A DNA stretch of 11,255 bases from an uncultured candidate division Zixibacteria bacterium (GTDB lineage Bacteria > Zixibacteria > MSB-5A5 > GN15 > FEB-12), in contig CAJVYT010000118.1 of NCBI GenBank assembly GCA_913009765.1, positions 1 through 11,255 on the forward strand, read 5' to 3'. The notes under the pieces were generated by a model. That model saw only the letters and a program-made list of their open reading frames with translations, was not told the DNA's origin and ran no database searches. Made by a program: the position numbers and the translations under genes. This document shows positions 6,461-11,255 of the stretch, in pieces (the stretch's first letter is position 1; each line of letters begins with the position of its first letter).

Positions 6461-7482
6461 TACTCCCGCTCCTTGAGCCTTTTTAAAACTTCTTTAGATT
6501 CTTCAAGACGTTCGATAAGTTCCTTACTTTTCTCACCTAAAAATCTTTCAAATTCATCTGAATTTAAAGGTGAAATATATTCTTTAAGTTGAAGATGTAG
6601 TGTATCTCTAAACGCAAGGTCACGACTTGCCATTTGATTGCGGGCATTGTCAACTAATGGTTTCCAAAGAGCTTGAGATTCAAATTCTAAAAACAATATA
6701 TCTACTTCTGAAGAGGTTAGCTTACGTTTTACTTTTTTAAAAGCATCTTCAAGCACTTTAGCAAATCCAAATTCATAAGAAGAAACTAAATCAAGAATCG
6801 ATGCATATAACGTATCTCTAACTTTATCTTTTTTATGAAGTTTTAATATTTTTCTATACTCTTGTGCATTTTCTTTAAAAATACTTTTGTAAATTTTATT
6901 TGTATATAAAGGATATTTAAATTTCCCCATATCAATATACTTATCTAAAGCGTTGGTGAATTCTTTACGATAGTTTTCCTCTTTAAAATAAGAAATAATA
7001 AAATCTTCATCGCGTTGATTAATATACTTTGTACCGCCACCGGTTTTTTGATTTATAGTATCAATTACAATATCAAGAATGGCTTGACGTAAAAGTTTTG
7101 CCCTATCGCTTTCAGTCAAAAGCATTGCAAGGTTAAGAAATGCTCTAAAATCAAAGATACCAATTTGTGGCACTTTTATGTCGACGAAATCTGTTTCGTT
7201 AACATATTGCTCATTGATTGCTATCTTGAAATCTTTTAAAGACTTACCTCGTAAAATCTTGTAACCATTTTGCTTGAGTTCAAATTCGTATTTCGATATG
7301 TAATTATCGATTGTTCTTGATGTAACTTCAAAGAATTCAGCAACTTGCTCTTTTAGAAGAGTAAATTTACCTTGAAATTCAATTCCTTGCAGATTTACGG
7401 CTTTTTTAATCTCTTTAATTGCAAATGGGTTGTTGAGAATATTTTGTCTATCAATATCTGATTTTGTTAAATTGTTACTCAT
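6460..7482 (-). CDS. DNA-binding partner of the Doc toxin (RhuM/Bro-N-like), probable antitoxin
   Basis: 340 residues; ATG at 7482 with SD GGAGA about 8 nt upstream. An N-terminal helix-turn-helix lies at about residues 43-66 (LLKEQVAEFFEVTSRTIDNYISKY), followed by a region like the RhuM/Bro-N domain (FDFRAFLNLAMLLTESDRAKLLRQA, ~109-133, with the usual tracts GGGTKYINQRDEDFI next). The C-terminal part is helical and charged, ending in a likely coiled coil (LIERLEESKEVLKRLKERE). It is much larger than the classical Phd antitoxin, and large HTH proteins of this type are often found upstream of Doc-like genes. I infer antitoxin plus autorepressor. An inverted repeat overlaps its ribosome-binding site. 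Confidence 0.75.
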   Translation of the reverse strand: MSNNLTKSDIDRQNILNNPFAIKEIKKAVNLQGIEFQGKFTLLKEQVAEFFEVTSRTIDNYISKYEFELKQNGYKILRGKSLKDFKIAINEQYVNETDFVDIKVPQIGIFDFRAFLNLAMLLTESDRAKLLRQAILDIVIDTINQKTGGGTKYINQRDEDFIISYFKEENYRKEFTNALDKYIDMGKFKYPLYTNKIYKSIFKENAQEYRKILKLHKKDKVRDTLYASILDLVSSYEFGFAKVLEDAFKKVKRKLTSSEVDILFLEFESQALWKPLVDNARNQMASRDLAFRDTLHLQLKEYISPLNSDEFERFLGEKSKELIERLEESKEVLKRLKERE

Positions 7483-7484
7483 CT

Positions 7485-7499
7485 ACAATCTCCGATTGT
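7485..7499 (-). promoter_or_regulatory. Inverted repeat around the antitoxin Shine-Dalgarno
   Basis: ACAATC-TCC-GATTGT: 6-bp perfect arms with a 3-nt centre. In the mRNA the GGAG ribosome-binding site sits in the loop and inner stem, 2 nt before the start codon region. It could be an operator for the HTH protein or an mRNA hairpin limiting translation. Confidence 0.5.
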
Positions 7500-7521
7500 G
7501 AATACCATGTTATACTTCATA

Positions 7522-7549
7522 AAAGTAGAAGAAAGTAATAAGATGTCAA
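7522..7549 (-). promoter_or_regulatory. Possible promoter of the toxin-antitoxin pair
   Basis: Minus strand: perfect TTGACA (7549-7544), 16 bp, weak TACTTT (7527-7522). The stretch lies between 8-bp inverted arms TACCATGT (7503-7510) and ACATGGTA (7566-7573), a plausible two-site operator. The weak -10 keeps confidence low. Confidence 0.3.
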
Positions 7550-7592
7550 CGATAAAAGTTGTTTTACATGGTAAATATACCGGTACTGCTGC

Positions 7593-8189
7593 TTAGATAT
7601 AAAACTCGGGGGCATACATATACGCCGAATCATATTTTCTTGCCTGCTCGGTATGCGGAAGTGCCTGCACTCCATGAATACCGTTTCGCTTGATAATCAC
7701 TGCCGGGGTTCCTGCAACAGTTGTATTTGACGGCACATCTTTCATCACCACAAACGAATTAGCACCAATCAAAACATTATTACCTATTTTAACAGGTCCC
7801 AAAATTGTTGCACCTGTTCCTACTAAAACATTATCGCCCAAGGTTGGGTGACGTTTGCCTCTGTGTTTTCCTGTTCCGCCTAAAGTGACATTGTGAAAGA
7901 GTACAGCATTTTTGCCAATCACGACAGTTTCACCAATGACGAGCCCTGAACCATGGTCTACAAAGAACCCTGCACCGATTGATGCCCCCGGATGAATTTC
8001 TATACCTGTTAAGAAGCGACTGATTTGCGAAATAAGTCTTGGTATAAACGGAATTTTCATATTCCACAACAGATGAGCAATTCGATGAAAAATTATCGCC
8101 TGCAAGCCGGCATACAAAATAAACTCAATATTTCGTACTGCCGGATCGTTGCGGTAGATAGCTTTGATATCTTCTATAATTGATTTCAT
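7593..8189 (-). CDS. cysE: Serine O-acetyltransferase
   Basis: Makes O-acetylserine from serine and acetyl-CoA, the first step of cysteine synthesis. 198 residues, the short (EpsC-like) form versus about 270 in enterobacteria. A helical N-terminus is followed by a left-handed beta-helix: IHPGASIG (65-72), DHGSGLVIGE (78-87; His79 matches the catalytic His), HNVTLGGTGKHRGKRHP (99-115), and hexapeptide turns to VAGTPA (158-163). The C-terminus ends ...PEFYI; a terminal Ile is the residue that docks into the CysK active site in the cysteine synthase complex, so complex formation with the adjacent CysK is likely. The start is 4 nt after the cysK stop, with SD GGAGA inside the cysK terminal codons: an operon with translational coupling. 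Confidence 0.95.
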   Translation of the reverse strand: MKSIIEDIKAIYRNDPAVRNIEFILYAGLQAIIFHRIAHLLWNMKIPFIPRLISQISRFLTGIEIHPGASIGAGFFVDHGSGLVIGETVVIGKNAVLFHNVTLGGTGKHRGKRHPTLGDNVLVGTGATILGPVKIGNNVLIGANSFVVMKDVPSNTTVAGTPAVIIKRNGIHGVQALPHTEQARKYDSAYMYAPEFYI

Positions 8190-8193
8190 CTTT

Positions 8194-9108
8194 TTAGTTC
8201 TCCATCAAAGGTGTTGAAATATACCTTTCACCTGTATCACAAATTATAGTAACAACCGTTTTTCCTTTGCCAAGTTTTTTGGCAAAATTCAAAGCGGCTT
8301 GTACATTTGCTCCCGATGAAATCCCTGCTACAATTCCCTCTTTGAGTGCCAACTGACGGCTTGTTTCAAAGGCAGCTTCATTTTCAATTTGCACAATTTC
8401 ATCGACAACAGAAGCGTCATAGTTCTCAGGAATAAACCCGGCACCAATCCCCTGAATCATATGCGGTCCAGGTTCACCACCTGAAAGCACAGCAGAATCT
8501 GTCGGCTCGACGGCAATTATTTTGCTATTATACTTTTCTTTTAACACCGAACCTGCCCCGCTGACAGTTCCACCGGTACCGACTCCTGCAATAAAAACAT
8601 CAAGATTTATATCACCTAAATCAGCAACAATTTCGGGTCCTGTTGTCAGTTTATGGATTTCTGGATTAGCAGGATTGGAAAACTGTTCAGGTTGGAACCC
8701 ACCTTGCTCTTTTAACAGCTCCTTAGCTTTTTCAATAGCACCGCCCATCCCTTTTTCTTTGGGTGTCAAAACCAGCTTGGCACCCAATAATTTTAGTAAA
8801 GCTCTGCGTTCTAAAGACATAGATTCGGGCATAACCAATACACATTTGTATCCCTTCGAAGCGGCTATCATAGCAAGAGCAATTCCGGTATTTCCCGAGG
8901 TCGACTCAATGATTGTCATCCCCTGTTTAAGAATTCCCTCTTGCTCGGCTTTTTGAATCATTGCCATCCCGATACGGTCTTTGACAGAACTTCCCGGGTT
9001 AAAACTTTCCAGTTTGACATATATATCTGCTGAATCTGCAGGGACAATTCTGTTTAATTTGACAAGTGGTATACGTCCAATTGTTTCTACGATGTTTTGA
9101 AATCTCAT
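8194..9108 (-). CDS. cysK: Cysteine synthase A (O-acetylserine sulfhydrylase)
   Basis: PLP-dependent; condenses O-acetylserine with sulfide to give cysteine. 304 residues, normal family length. Diagnostic motifs: [11 protein letters not shown] with PLP lysine K43, ESTSGNTG (68-75, substrate carboxylate loop), [10 protein letters not shown] (175-184, phosphate loop), and GISSGAN (262-268). SD AAAGGTAG lies upstream of the ATG at 9108. First gene of the cysK-cysE operon. Transcription must pass a strong intrinsic terminator 40-70 nt before its start codon, preceded by a leader peptide with six Cys codons, so it is very probably controlled by attenuation in response to Cys-tRNA charging. Confidence 0.97.
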   Translation of the reverse strand: MRFQNIVETIGRIPLVKLNRIVPADSADIYVKLESFNPGSSVKDRIGMAMIQKAEQEGILKQGMTIIESTSGNTGIALAMIAASKGYKCVLVMPESMSLERRALLKLLGAKLVLTPKEKGMGGAIEKAKELLKEQGGFQPEQFSNPANPEIHKLTTGPEIVADLGDINLDVFIAGVGTGGTVSGAGSVLKEKYNSKIIAVEPTDSAVLSGGEPGPHMIQGIGAGFIPENYDASVVDEIVQIENEAAFETSRQLALKEGIVAGISSGANVQAALNFAKKLGKGKTVVTIICDTGERYISTPLMEN

Positions 9109-9149
9109 TTTACTACCTTTGTTTTGTATGTTTTCATTTTATTTTTTAC

Positions 9150-9181
9150 AAAAAAAAGACCTTTCTTCAAAAGAAAGGTCT
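9150..9181 (-). terminator. Attenuator terminator of the cysK leader
   Basis: Minus strand: AGACCTTTCTT (9181-9171), loop TTG (9170-9168), AAGAAAGGTCT (9167-9157), then a run of T (to 9150). A perfect 11-bp stem with 3-nt loop and U-tract is a classic rho-independent terminator. It lies upstream of cysK and downstream of the leader peptide stop, so it must be bypassed for cysKE expression. Confidence 0.9.
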
Positions 9182-9199
9182 CATAATTCTATATATATA

Positions 9200-9221
9200 T
9201 GTTACAGATATTTATCTAACA
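9200..9221 (-). promoter_or_regulatory. Middle hairpin in the cysK leader
   Basis: TGTTAGATA/TATC..TAACA around a 2-nt loop with a 2-nt bulge; it includes the leader stop codon (9212-9214). It could form when the ribosome is absent or has left, and may favour terminator folding. Confidence 0.45.
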
Positions 9222-9325
9222 GACAACCTCACTTTTGAACGGTTTTTTTGCATACAACAACAACAGCAACAAAGTTCATTGCTTAAAAGAGGTAGGGTAT
9301 GAGTTATTCTGTTTTGGTTTTTCAT
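9212..9325 (-). CDS. Cysteine-rich leader peptide of cysKE (six consecutive Cys)
   Basis: 37 codons, ATG at 9325-9323, TAA at 9214-9212, starting about 22 nt after the predicted transcription start. Residues 19-24 are six Cys codons in a row (9271-9254: TGT TGC TGT TGT TGT TGT), preceded by ...LLSNEL and followed by MQKNRSKVRLSVR. No clear SD. The peptide itself probably has no function; its translation senses charged Cys-tRNA. If the ribosome stalls at the Cys run, the mRNA segment AAGUGAGGUU (9234-9225) is free to pair with GACCUUUCUU (9180-9171), 9 of 10 positions including G-U pairs, blocking the terminator. With ample cysteine the ribosome reads on, covers that segment, and the terminator forms. 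Confidence 0.85.
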   Translation of the reverse strand: MKNQNRITHTLPLLSNELCCCCCCMQKNRSKVRLSVR

Positions 9326-9353
9326 CTGTTTTTATTATTTCTATGTTATTTTG

Positions 9354-9381
9354 ATTATAACCGAAAATCTAATTTTGTCAA
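9354..9381 (-). promoter_or_regulatory. Consensus sigma70 promoter for the cysK leader
   Basis: Minus strand TTGACA (9381-9376), 16-bp spacer, TATAAT (9359-9354): both boxes are perfect consensus. Predicted start near 9347. Such a strong promoter fits regulation by attenuation rather than by activator. Confidence 0.85.
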
Positions 9382-9420
9382 GACAATTAATTTTAAATTG
9401 GTCAAACAACAAAAGAACTA

Positions 9421-9448
9421 TTGACAATTATTGATTTACGGTTATTAT
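9421..9448 (+). promoter_or_regulatory. Near-consensus promoter for the right-hand leader
   Basis: TTGACA (9421-9426), 16-bp spacer, TATTAT (9443-9448). Predicted start near 9455, about 43 nt before the leader ATG. Same -35 box and spacing as the divergent cysK promoter. Confidence 0.8.
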
Positions 9449-9497
9449 GTTTATATAACTAAATATTATTTTATAAAATAAACTGATGAGACTAAAT

Positions 9498-9608
9498 ATG
9501 ACTAACAACCTTTCTATTAAACAAAATAAGATGTTAAAACAGGTAAAAGATTCTATCTGTTGTTGTTGCTGTGTCGAATATAGGAAAGGTTTCACTTATA
9601 TATTATAA
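9498..9608 (+). CDS. Cysteine-rich leader peptide of the carbonic-anhydrase-like gene (five consecutive Cys)
   Basis: 36 codons, ATG 9498-9500, TAA 9606-9608. Residues 21-25 are five Cys codons (9558-9572: TGT TGT TGT TGC TGT), preceded by QVKDSI and followed by VEYRKGFTYIL. An in-frame internal ATG at 9531 is an alternative start. No clear SD. The logic mirrors the cysK leader: 10-20 nt after the Cys run, GGAAAGGUUUC (9583-9593) can pair with GGAGCCUUUUC (9639-9649) over 11 contiguous positions (three G-U), which removes the 5' arm of the terminator. A ribosome stalled for lack of Cys-tRNA leaves this antiterminator free; a ribosome finishing the peptide covers it. Confidence 0.87.
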   Translation: MTNNLSIKQNKMLKQVKDSICCCCCVEYRKGFTYIL

Positions 9609-9639
9609 TTATCATTAACAATATTATCTAAAATTTCAG

Positions 9640-9671
9640 GAGCCTTTTCTACCGAAAAGGCTCTTTTTTTT
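9640..9671 (+). terminator. Attenuator terminator of the right-hand leader
   Basis: GAGCCTTTTC (9640-9649), loop TACC, GAAAAGGCTC (9654-9663), then eight T (9664-9671): a 10-bp perfect stem and U-tract. It lies 31 nt after the leader stop and 95 nt before the structural gene. A further AT-rich hairpin (9674-9697) follows. Confidence 0.93.
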
Positions 9672-9766
9672 GTGCATTTTATTTAAAATAAAAATGCGTA
9701 ATTATTAACTACTTAACTATTAAACCTAAACCGTAATCTGTTTTAGATAACAGAAGGAGAAACAAA

Positions 9767-10372
9767 ATGAGTAAAGTTCTAAAAGAATTATTAACTGCTA
9801 ACAAAAATTATTCTGACAATTTCAGGGAAAAAGCTAAACTTGTAATGCCCCCCAAACGACGCTTTGCCATTCTCACCTGTATGGATGCAAGGCTGGACCC
9901 TGCTAAATTTGCGGGTATTGCAGAAGGAGACGCTCATGTTATACGTAACGCCGGCGGAAGAGCAAGTGATGACGCTATCCGTTCTTTAATAATCTCACAC
10001 AAACTACTCGGCACCAAAGAATGGTTTGTAATCCACCATACGAACTGCGGAATGGAAACATTTACGAATGAAATAATCACCGACCTTTTAAGCAAAAGTC
10101 TGTCAACTTCAAAACTTGATGAGGATGGCTGGCACGATGATGGTACCGGTTCGGGTACCTCCGCCGCGAAATCAATTGACTGGTTAACTATTAGTAATCA
10201 GGCAAAAAGTGTATATGATGACGTACTGCGTATTCGTTCTCATCCTCTCGTAGCAAAAGATATTTCTGTTTTCGGATATCTGTTTGACGTAAAAACCGGA
10301 CAGTTGGTTGAAATTCCCGAAGCAAGTGTTGTTGGAAAGCCGTCTGAACTTGTTCATTCTGCCCCAAATTAA
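9767..10372 (+). CDS. Beta-carbonic anhydrase family protein (class-D-like); possible COS/CS2 hydrolase
   Basis: 201 residues; SD AAGGAGA at 9754-9760. Zinc ligands and catalytic dyad of beta-carbonic anhydrases are present: C38-M-D40-A-R42, HVIRNAGG (57-64), and HH91-TNC94-GM. The sequence run [33 protein letters not shown] and [12 protein letters not shown] resembles the short class D group typified by mycobacterial Rv1284. That group also includes the carbonyl sulfide hydrolase of Thiobacillus thioparus, which releases sulfide. Residues 111-135 form a longer Ser/Asp/Gly-rich loop ([15 protein letters not shown]). Because it is controlled by a cysteine-codon attenuator matching that of cysKE, I infer a role in sulfur supply; CO2 hydration remains possible. 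Cytoplasmic (no signal peptide). Confidence 0.9.
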   Translation: MSKVLKELLTANKNYSDNFREKAKLVMPPKRRFAILTCMDARLDPAKFAGIAEGDAHVIRNAGGRASDDAIRSLIISHKLLGTKEWFVIHHTNCGMETFTNEIITDLLSKSLSTSKLDEDGWHDDGTGSGTSAAKSIDWLTISNQAKSVYDDVLRIRSHPLVAKDISVFGYLFDVKTGQLVEIPEASVVGKPSELVHSAPN

Positions 10373-10398
10373 AATATTTTTATCTAACCTTTTTAACA

Positions 10399-10437
10399 CT
10401 GTTTGTTGGATATTTTTTAGAAGTATCCAACAAACAG
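10399..10437. terminator. Bidirectional hairpin between convergent genes
   Basis: CTGTTTGTTGGATA (10399-10412)/TATCCAACAAACAG (10424-10437), a perfect 14-bp stem with an 11-nt loop, midway between the carbonic-anhydrase-like gene and the cytochrome gene. U-tracts beyond the stem are weak on both strands, so it is a probable rather than certain terminator for both. Confidence 0.6.
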
Positions 10438-10461
10438 ATATAACTGTAAAATAAAATTTAT

Positions 10462-11175
10462 CTAATTATCAGTATGACACCTTGAGCATATAATATTTTG
10501 AGTTCCATTAGATTGTCTTAAAAAATATCCACTGCCGTTACTTTTCCAGCCCGCCCTATGAACAGAATGGCATGTTTCACAGACCATCATATTAGCAGTA
10601 GCAGACGGCCAGTCCACTCCGGGAAAAGCATCTTCGTTGATTTGATTTGCCCAGGGTAATACCGGTGTAAGTCCACTATTCATATTTACATCAGAAGGAA
10701 TTCCCGTAAAATGAGTATTAGCACCAACAGCAGGTGCATCGGTACCATTATGACAAGAAACACAAAAAACAGAATTGCTGTTATCAGCAATCAATATATA
10801 TCCATAAGCAGTAGCGGTAGGGTCATGTACATCATGACATTTATCACAACCGCCGACAATAAATGTACCGTCTGTAGAAATAGTAGGATGCTGTGTTTCT
10901 GTACCGTCATTGGTTGCTTCTGCATAATTAAACTGGTCGCTTGCAGAAATTCCTCCGGTACCCGGAACAGCAGGAGTTGGGGCGATTCCGTTATGACAGG
11001 AGATACAAAATGTTCCATAGTATGTACCGTCATGATTATCACTCAAGAGAATAGGATTTGTCAAACCTGCCGGATTTTCTGTTTGAGCTGTTGCTCCATG
11101 CACCGTGTGACACTGCTCACAGCTAAAAGGAGGTGGATTTGTAAAATGAGTACTGCCGGCGGTATGGTCACCCAA
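10462..11175 (-). CDS. Multihaem c-type cytochrome, doubled CxxCH type (N-terminus lost to adapter)
   Basis: 237 native residues remain; residues before LGDHTAG come from adapter. Six CxxCH haem-binding motifs lie at visible residues 19-23 CEQCH, 57-61 CISCH, 110-114 CDKCH, 138-142 CVSCH, 199-203 CETCH and 230-234 CSRCH. They form three pairs in which the first is CxxCHxVH and the second comes 28-38 residues later (CxxCHNG or CxxCHTD), the 'doubled CxxCH' arrangement. This places it in the periplasm or on the cell surface as an electron carrier, for respiration or extracellular electron transfer. The start, signal peptide and any further haems are off the contig. It ends TAG at 10462. A donor, acceptor or partner cannot be named. 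Confidence 0.88.
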   Translation of the reverse strand: MGDHTAGSTHFTNPPPFSCEQCHTVHGATAQTENPAGLTNPILLSDNHDGTYYGTFCISCHNGIAPTPAVPGTGGISASDQFNYAEATNDGTETQHPTISTDGTFIVGGCDKCHDVHDPTATAYGYILIADNSNSVFCVSCHNGTDAPAVGANTHFTGIPSDVNMNSGLTPVLPWANQINEDAFPGVDWPSATANMMVCETCHSVHRAGWKSNGSGYFLRQSNGTQNIICSRCHTDN

Positions 11176-11241
11176 AGATCGGAAGAGCACACGTCTGAAC
11201 TCCAGTCACACTGATATATCTCGTATGCCGTCTTCTGCTTG
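11176..11241 (+). other. Illumina TruSeq index adapter (right end)
   Basis: AGATCGGAAGAGCACACGTC..., index ACTGATAT, then ATCTCGTATGCCGTCTTCTG to 11241. Same adapter and index as the left end, in reverse complement. Confidence 0.98.
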
Positions 11242-11255
11242 AAAAAAAAAAACAA
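11242..11255. other. Non-native poly-A tail after adapter
   Basis: An A run with one C after the adapter end, as expected from reads running past the end of a short insert. Not genomic. Confidence 0.9.

Larger units (their letters stand above)
9109..9766. promoter_or_regulatory. Divergent region with two mirrored cysteine attenuators
   Basis: The 658 bp between cysK (minus) and the carbonic-anhydrase-like gene (plus) contain two complete leader/attenuator units pointing outward. The two -35 boxes are 39 bp apart (9376-9381 and 9421-9426). Components are listed separately. No T-box (AGGGTGGNACCGCG) or SAM riboswitch motif is visible. Confidence 0.85.

Noticed and set aside
9229..9279. Alternative 16-codon leader in another frame (MNFVAVVVVCKKTVQK)
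   Set aside because: Shares the same repeat read as Val codons. A Val signal makes no sense upstream of cysK, and on the right side only the Cys frame has a start codon. Kept as a minor caveat.
9066..9302. Plus-strand ORF with a QQQQQQ run
   Set aside because: Antisense shadow of cysK's start and of the six Cys codons of the leader peptide; no plausible start or family.
9109..9766. T-box (tRNA-Cys) or SAM riboswitch as regulator
   Set aside because: No T-box consensus AGGGTGGNACCGCG or S-box core is visible; the poly-Cys ORFs with antiterminators explain the terminators.
10711..11214. Plus-strand ORF rich in Cys/Ser/Thr
   Set aside because: Antisense of the multihaem cytochrome, running into adapter (RSEEHTSELQSH).
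97..11241. Terminal inverted repeats suggesting a transposon, integron or linear plasmid
   Set aside because: The repeats are Illumina TruSeq adapter; no transposase or recombinase is present.
1..11255. CRISPR arrays, tRNA or rRNA genes
   Set aside because: No regularly spaced repeats, tRNA cloverleaf or rRNA-like sequence seen by eye.

Overview
The window is one contig end to end. Illumina TruSeq adapter (the index read as ACTGATAT) sits at both termini in opposite orientation. Native sequence is therefore about 163-11175, and the outermost genes on each side are cut by artefact. The native DNA is AT-rich. A Por-type (T9SS) C-terminal sorting domain, a cohesin-like/dockerin secreted protein, a 'doubled CxxCH' multihaem cytochrome and a probable selenoprotein point to an uncultured FCB-group bacterium (Zixibacteria-, Cloacimonadota- or Marinimicrobia-like). 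The phylum cannot be fixed from this window.

Layout. (1) 163-1963, minus strand: two secreted proteins, the second with a C-terminal dockerin and preceded by a roughly 290-nt structured leader with a good promoter. (2) 2750-5833, plus strand: a membrane-anchored alpha/beta-hydrolase-fold protein whose nucleophile position is Glu, then an AhpD/CMD-family peroxidase-like gene split by an in-frame TGA exactly at the second redox Cys (a predicted CxxU selenoprotein with a SECIS-like hairpin), then a T9SS cargo protein. (3) 6029-7482, minus strand: a Doc/Fic toxin and its DNA-binding partner, overlapping as TAGTG. (4) 7593-9108, minus strand: cysK-cysE, the two cysteine biosynthesis enzymes. (5) 9767-10372, plus strand: a class-D-like beta-carbonic anhydrase family protein. 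(6) 10462-11175, minus strand: the C-terminal part of a multihaem c-type cytochrome with six visible CxxCH motifs.

The most striking part is the 658-bp divergent region between cysK and the carbonic-anhydrase-like gene. Reading outward on each strand it holds the same complete device twice: a near-consensus sigma70 promoter (TTGACA-N16-TATAAT or TATTAT), a 36-37-codon leader peptide with six (left) or five (right) consecutive Cys codons, a segment complementary to the 5' arm of the terminator (antiterminator), and a strong rho-independent terminator before the structural gene. This is the textbook layout of ribosome-mediated transcription attenuation, with charged Cys-tRNA as the signal. It predicts that cysKE and the carbonic-anhydrase-like gene are both induced by cysteine starvation. 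That in turn suggests the latter works in sulfur supply, for instance as a COS/CS2 hydrolase feeding sulfide to CysK, rather than in CO2 hydration. The regulatory reading rests on sequence complementarity found by eye; the sulfur role is inference.
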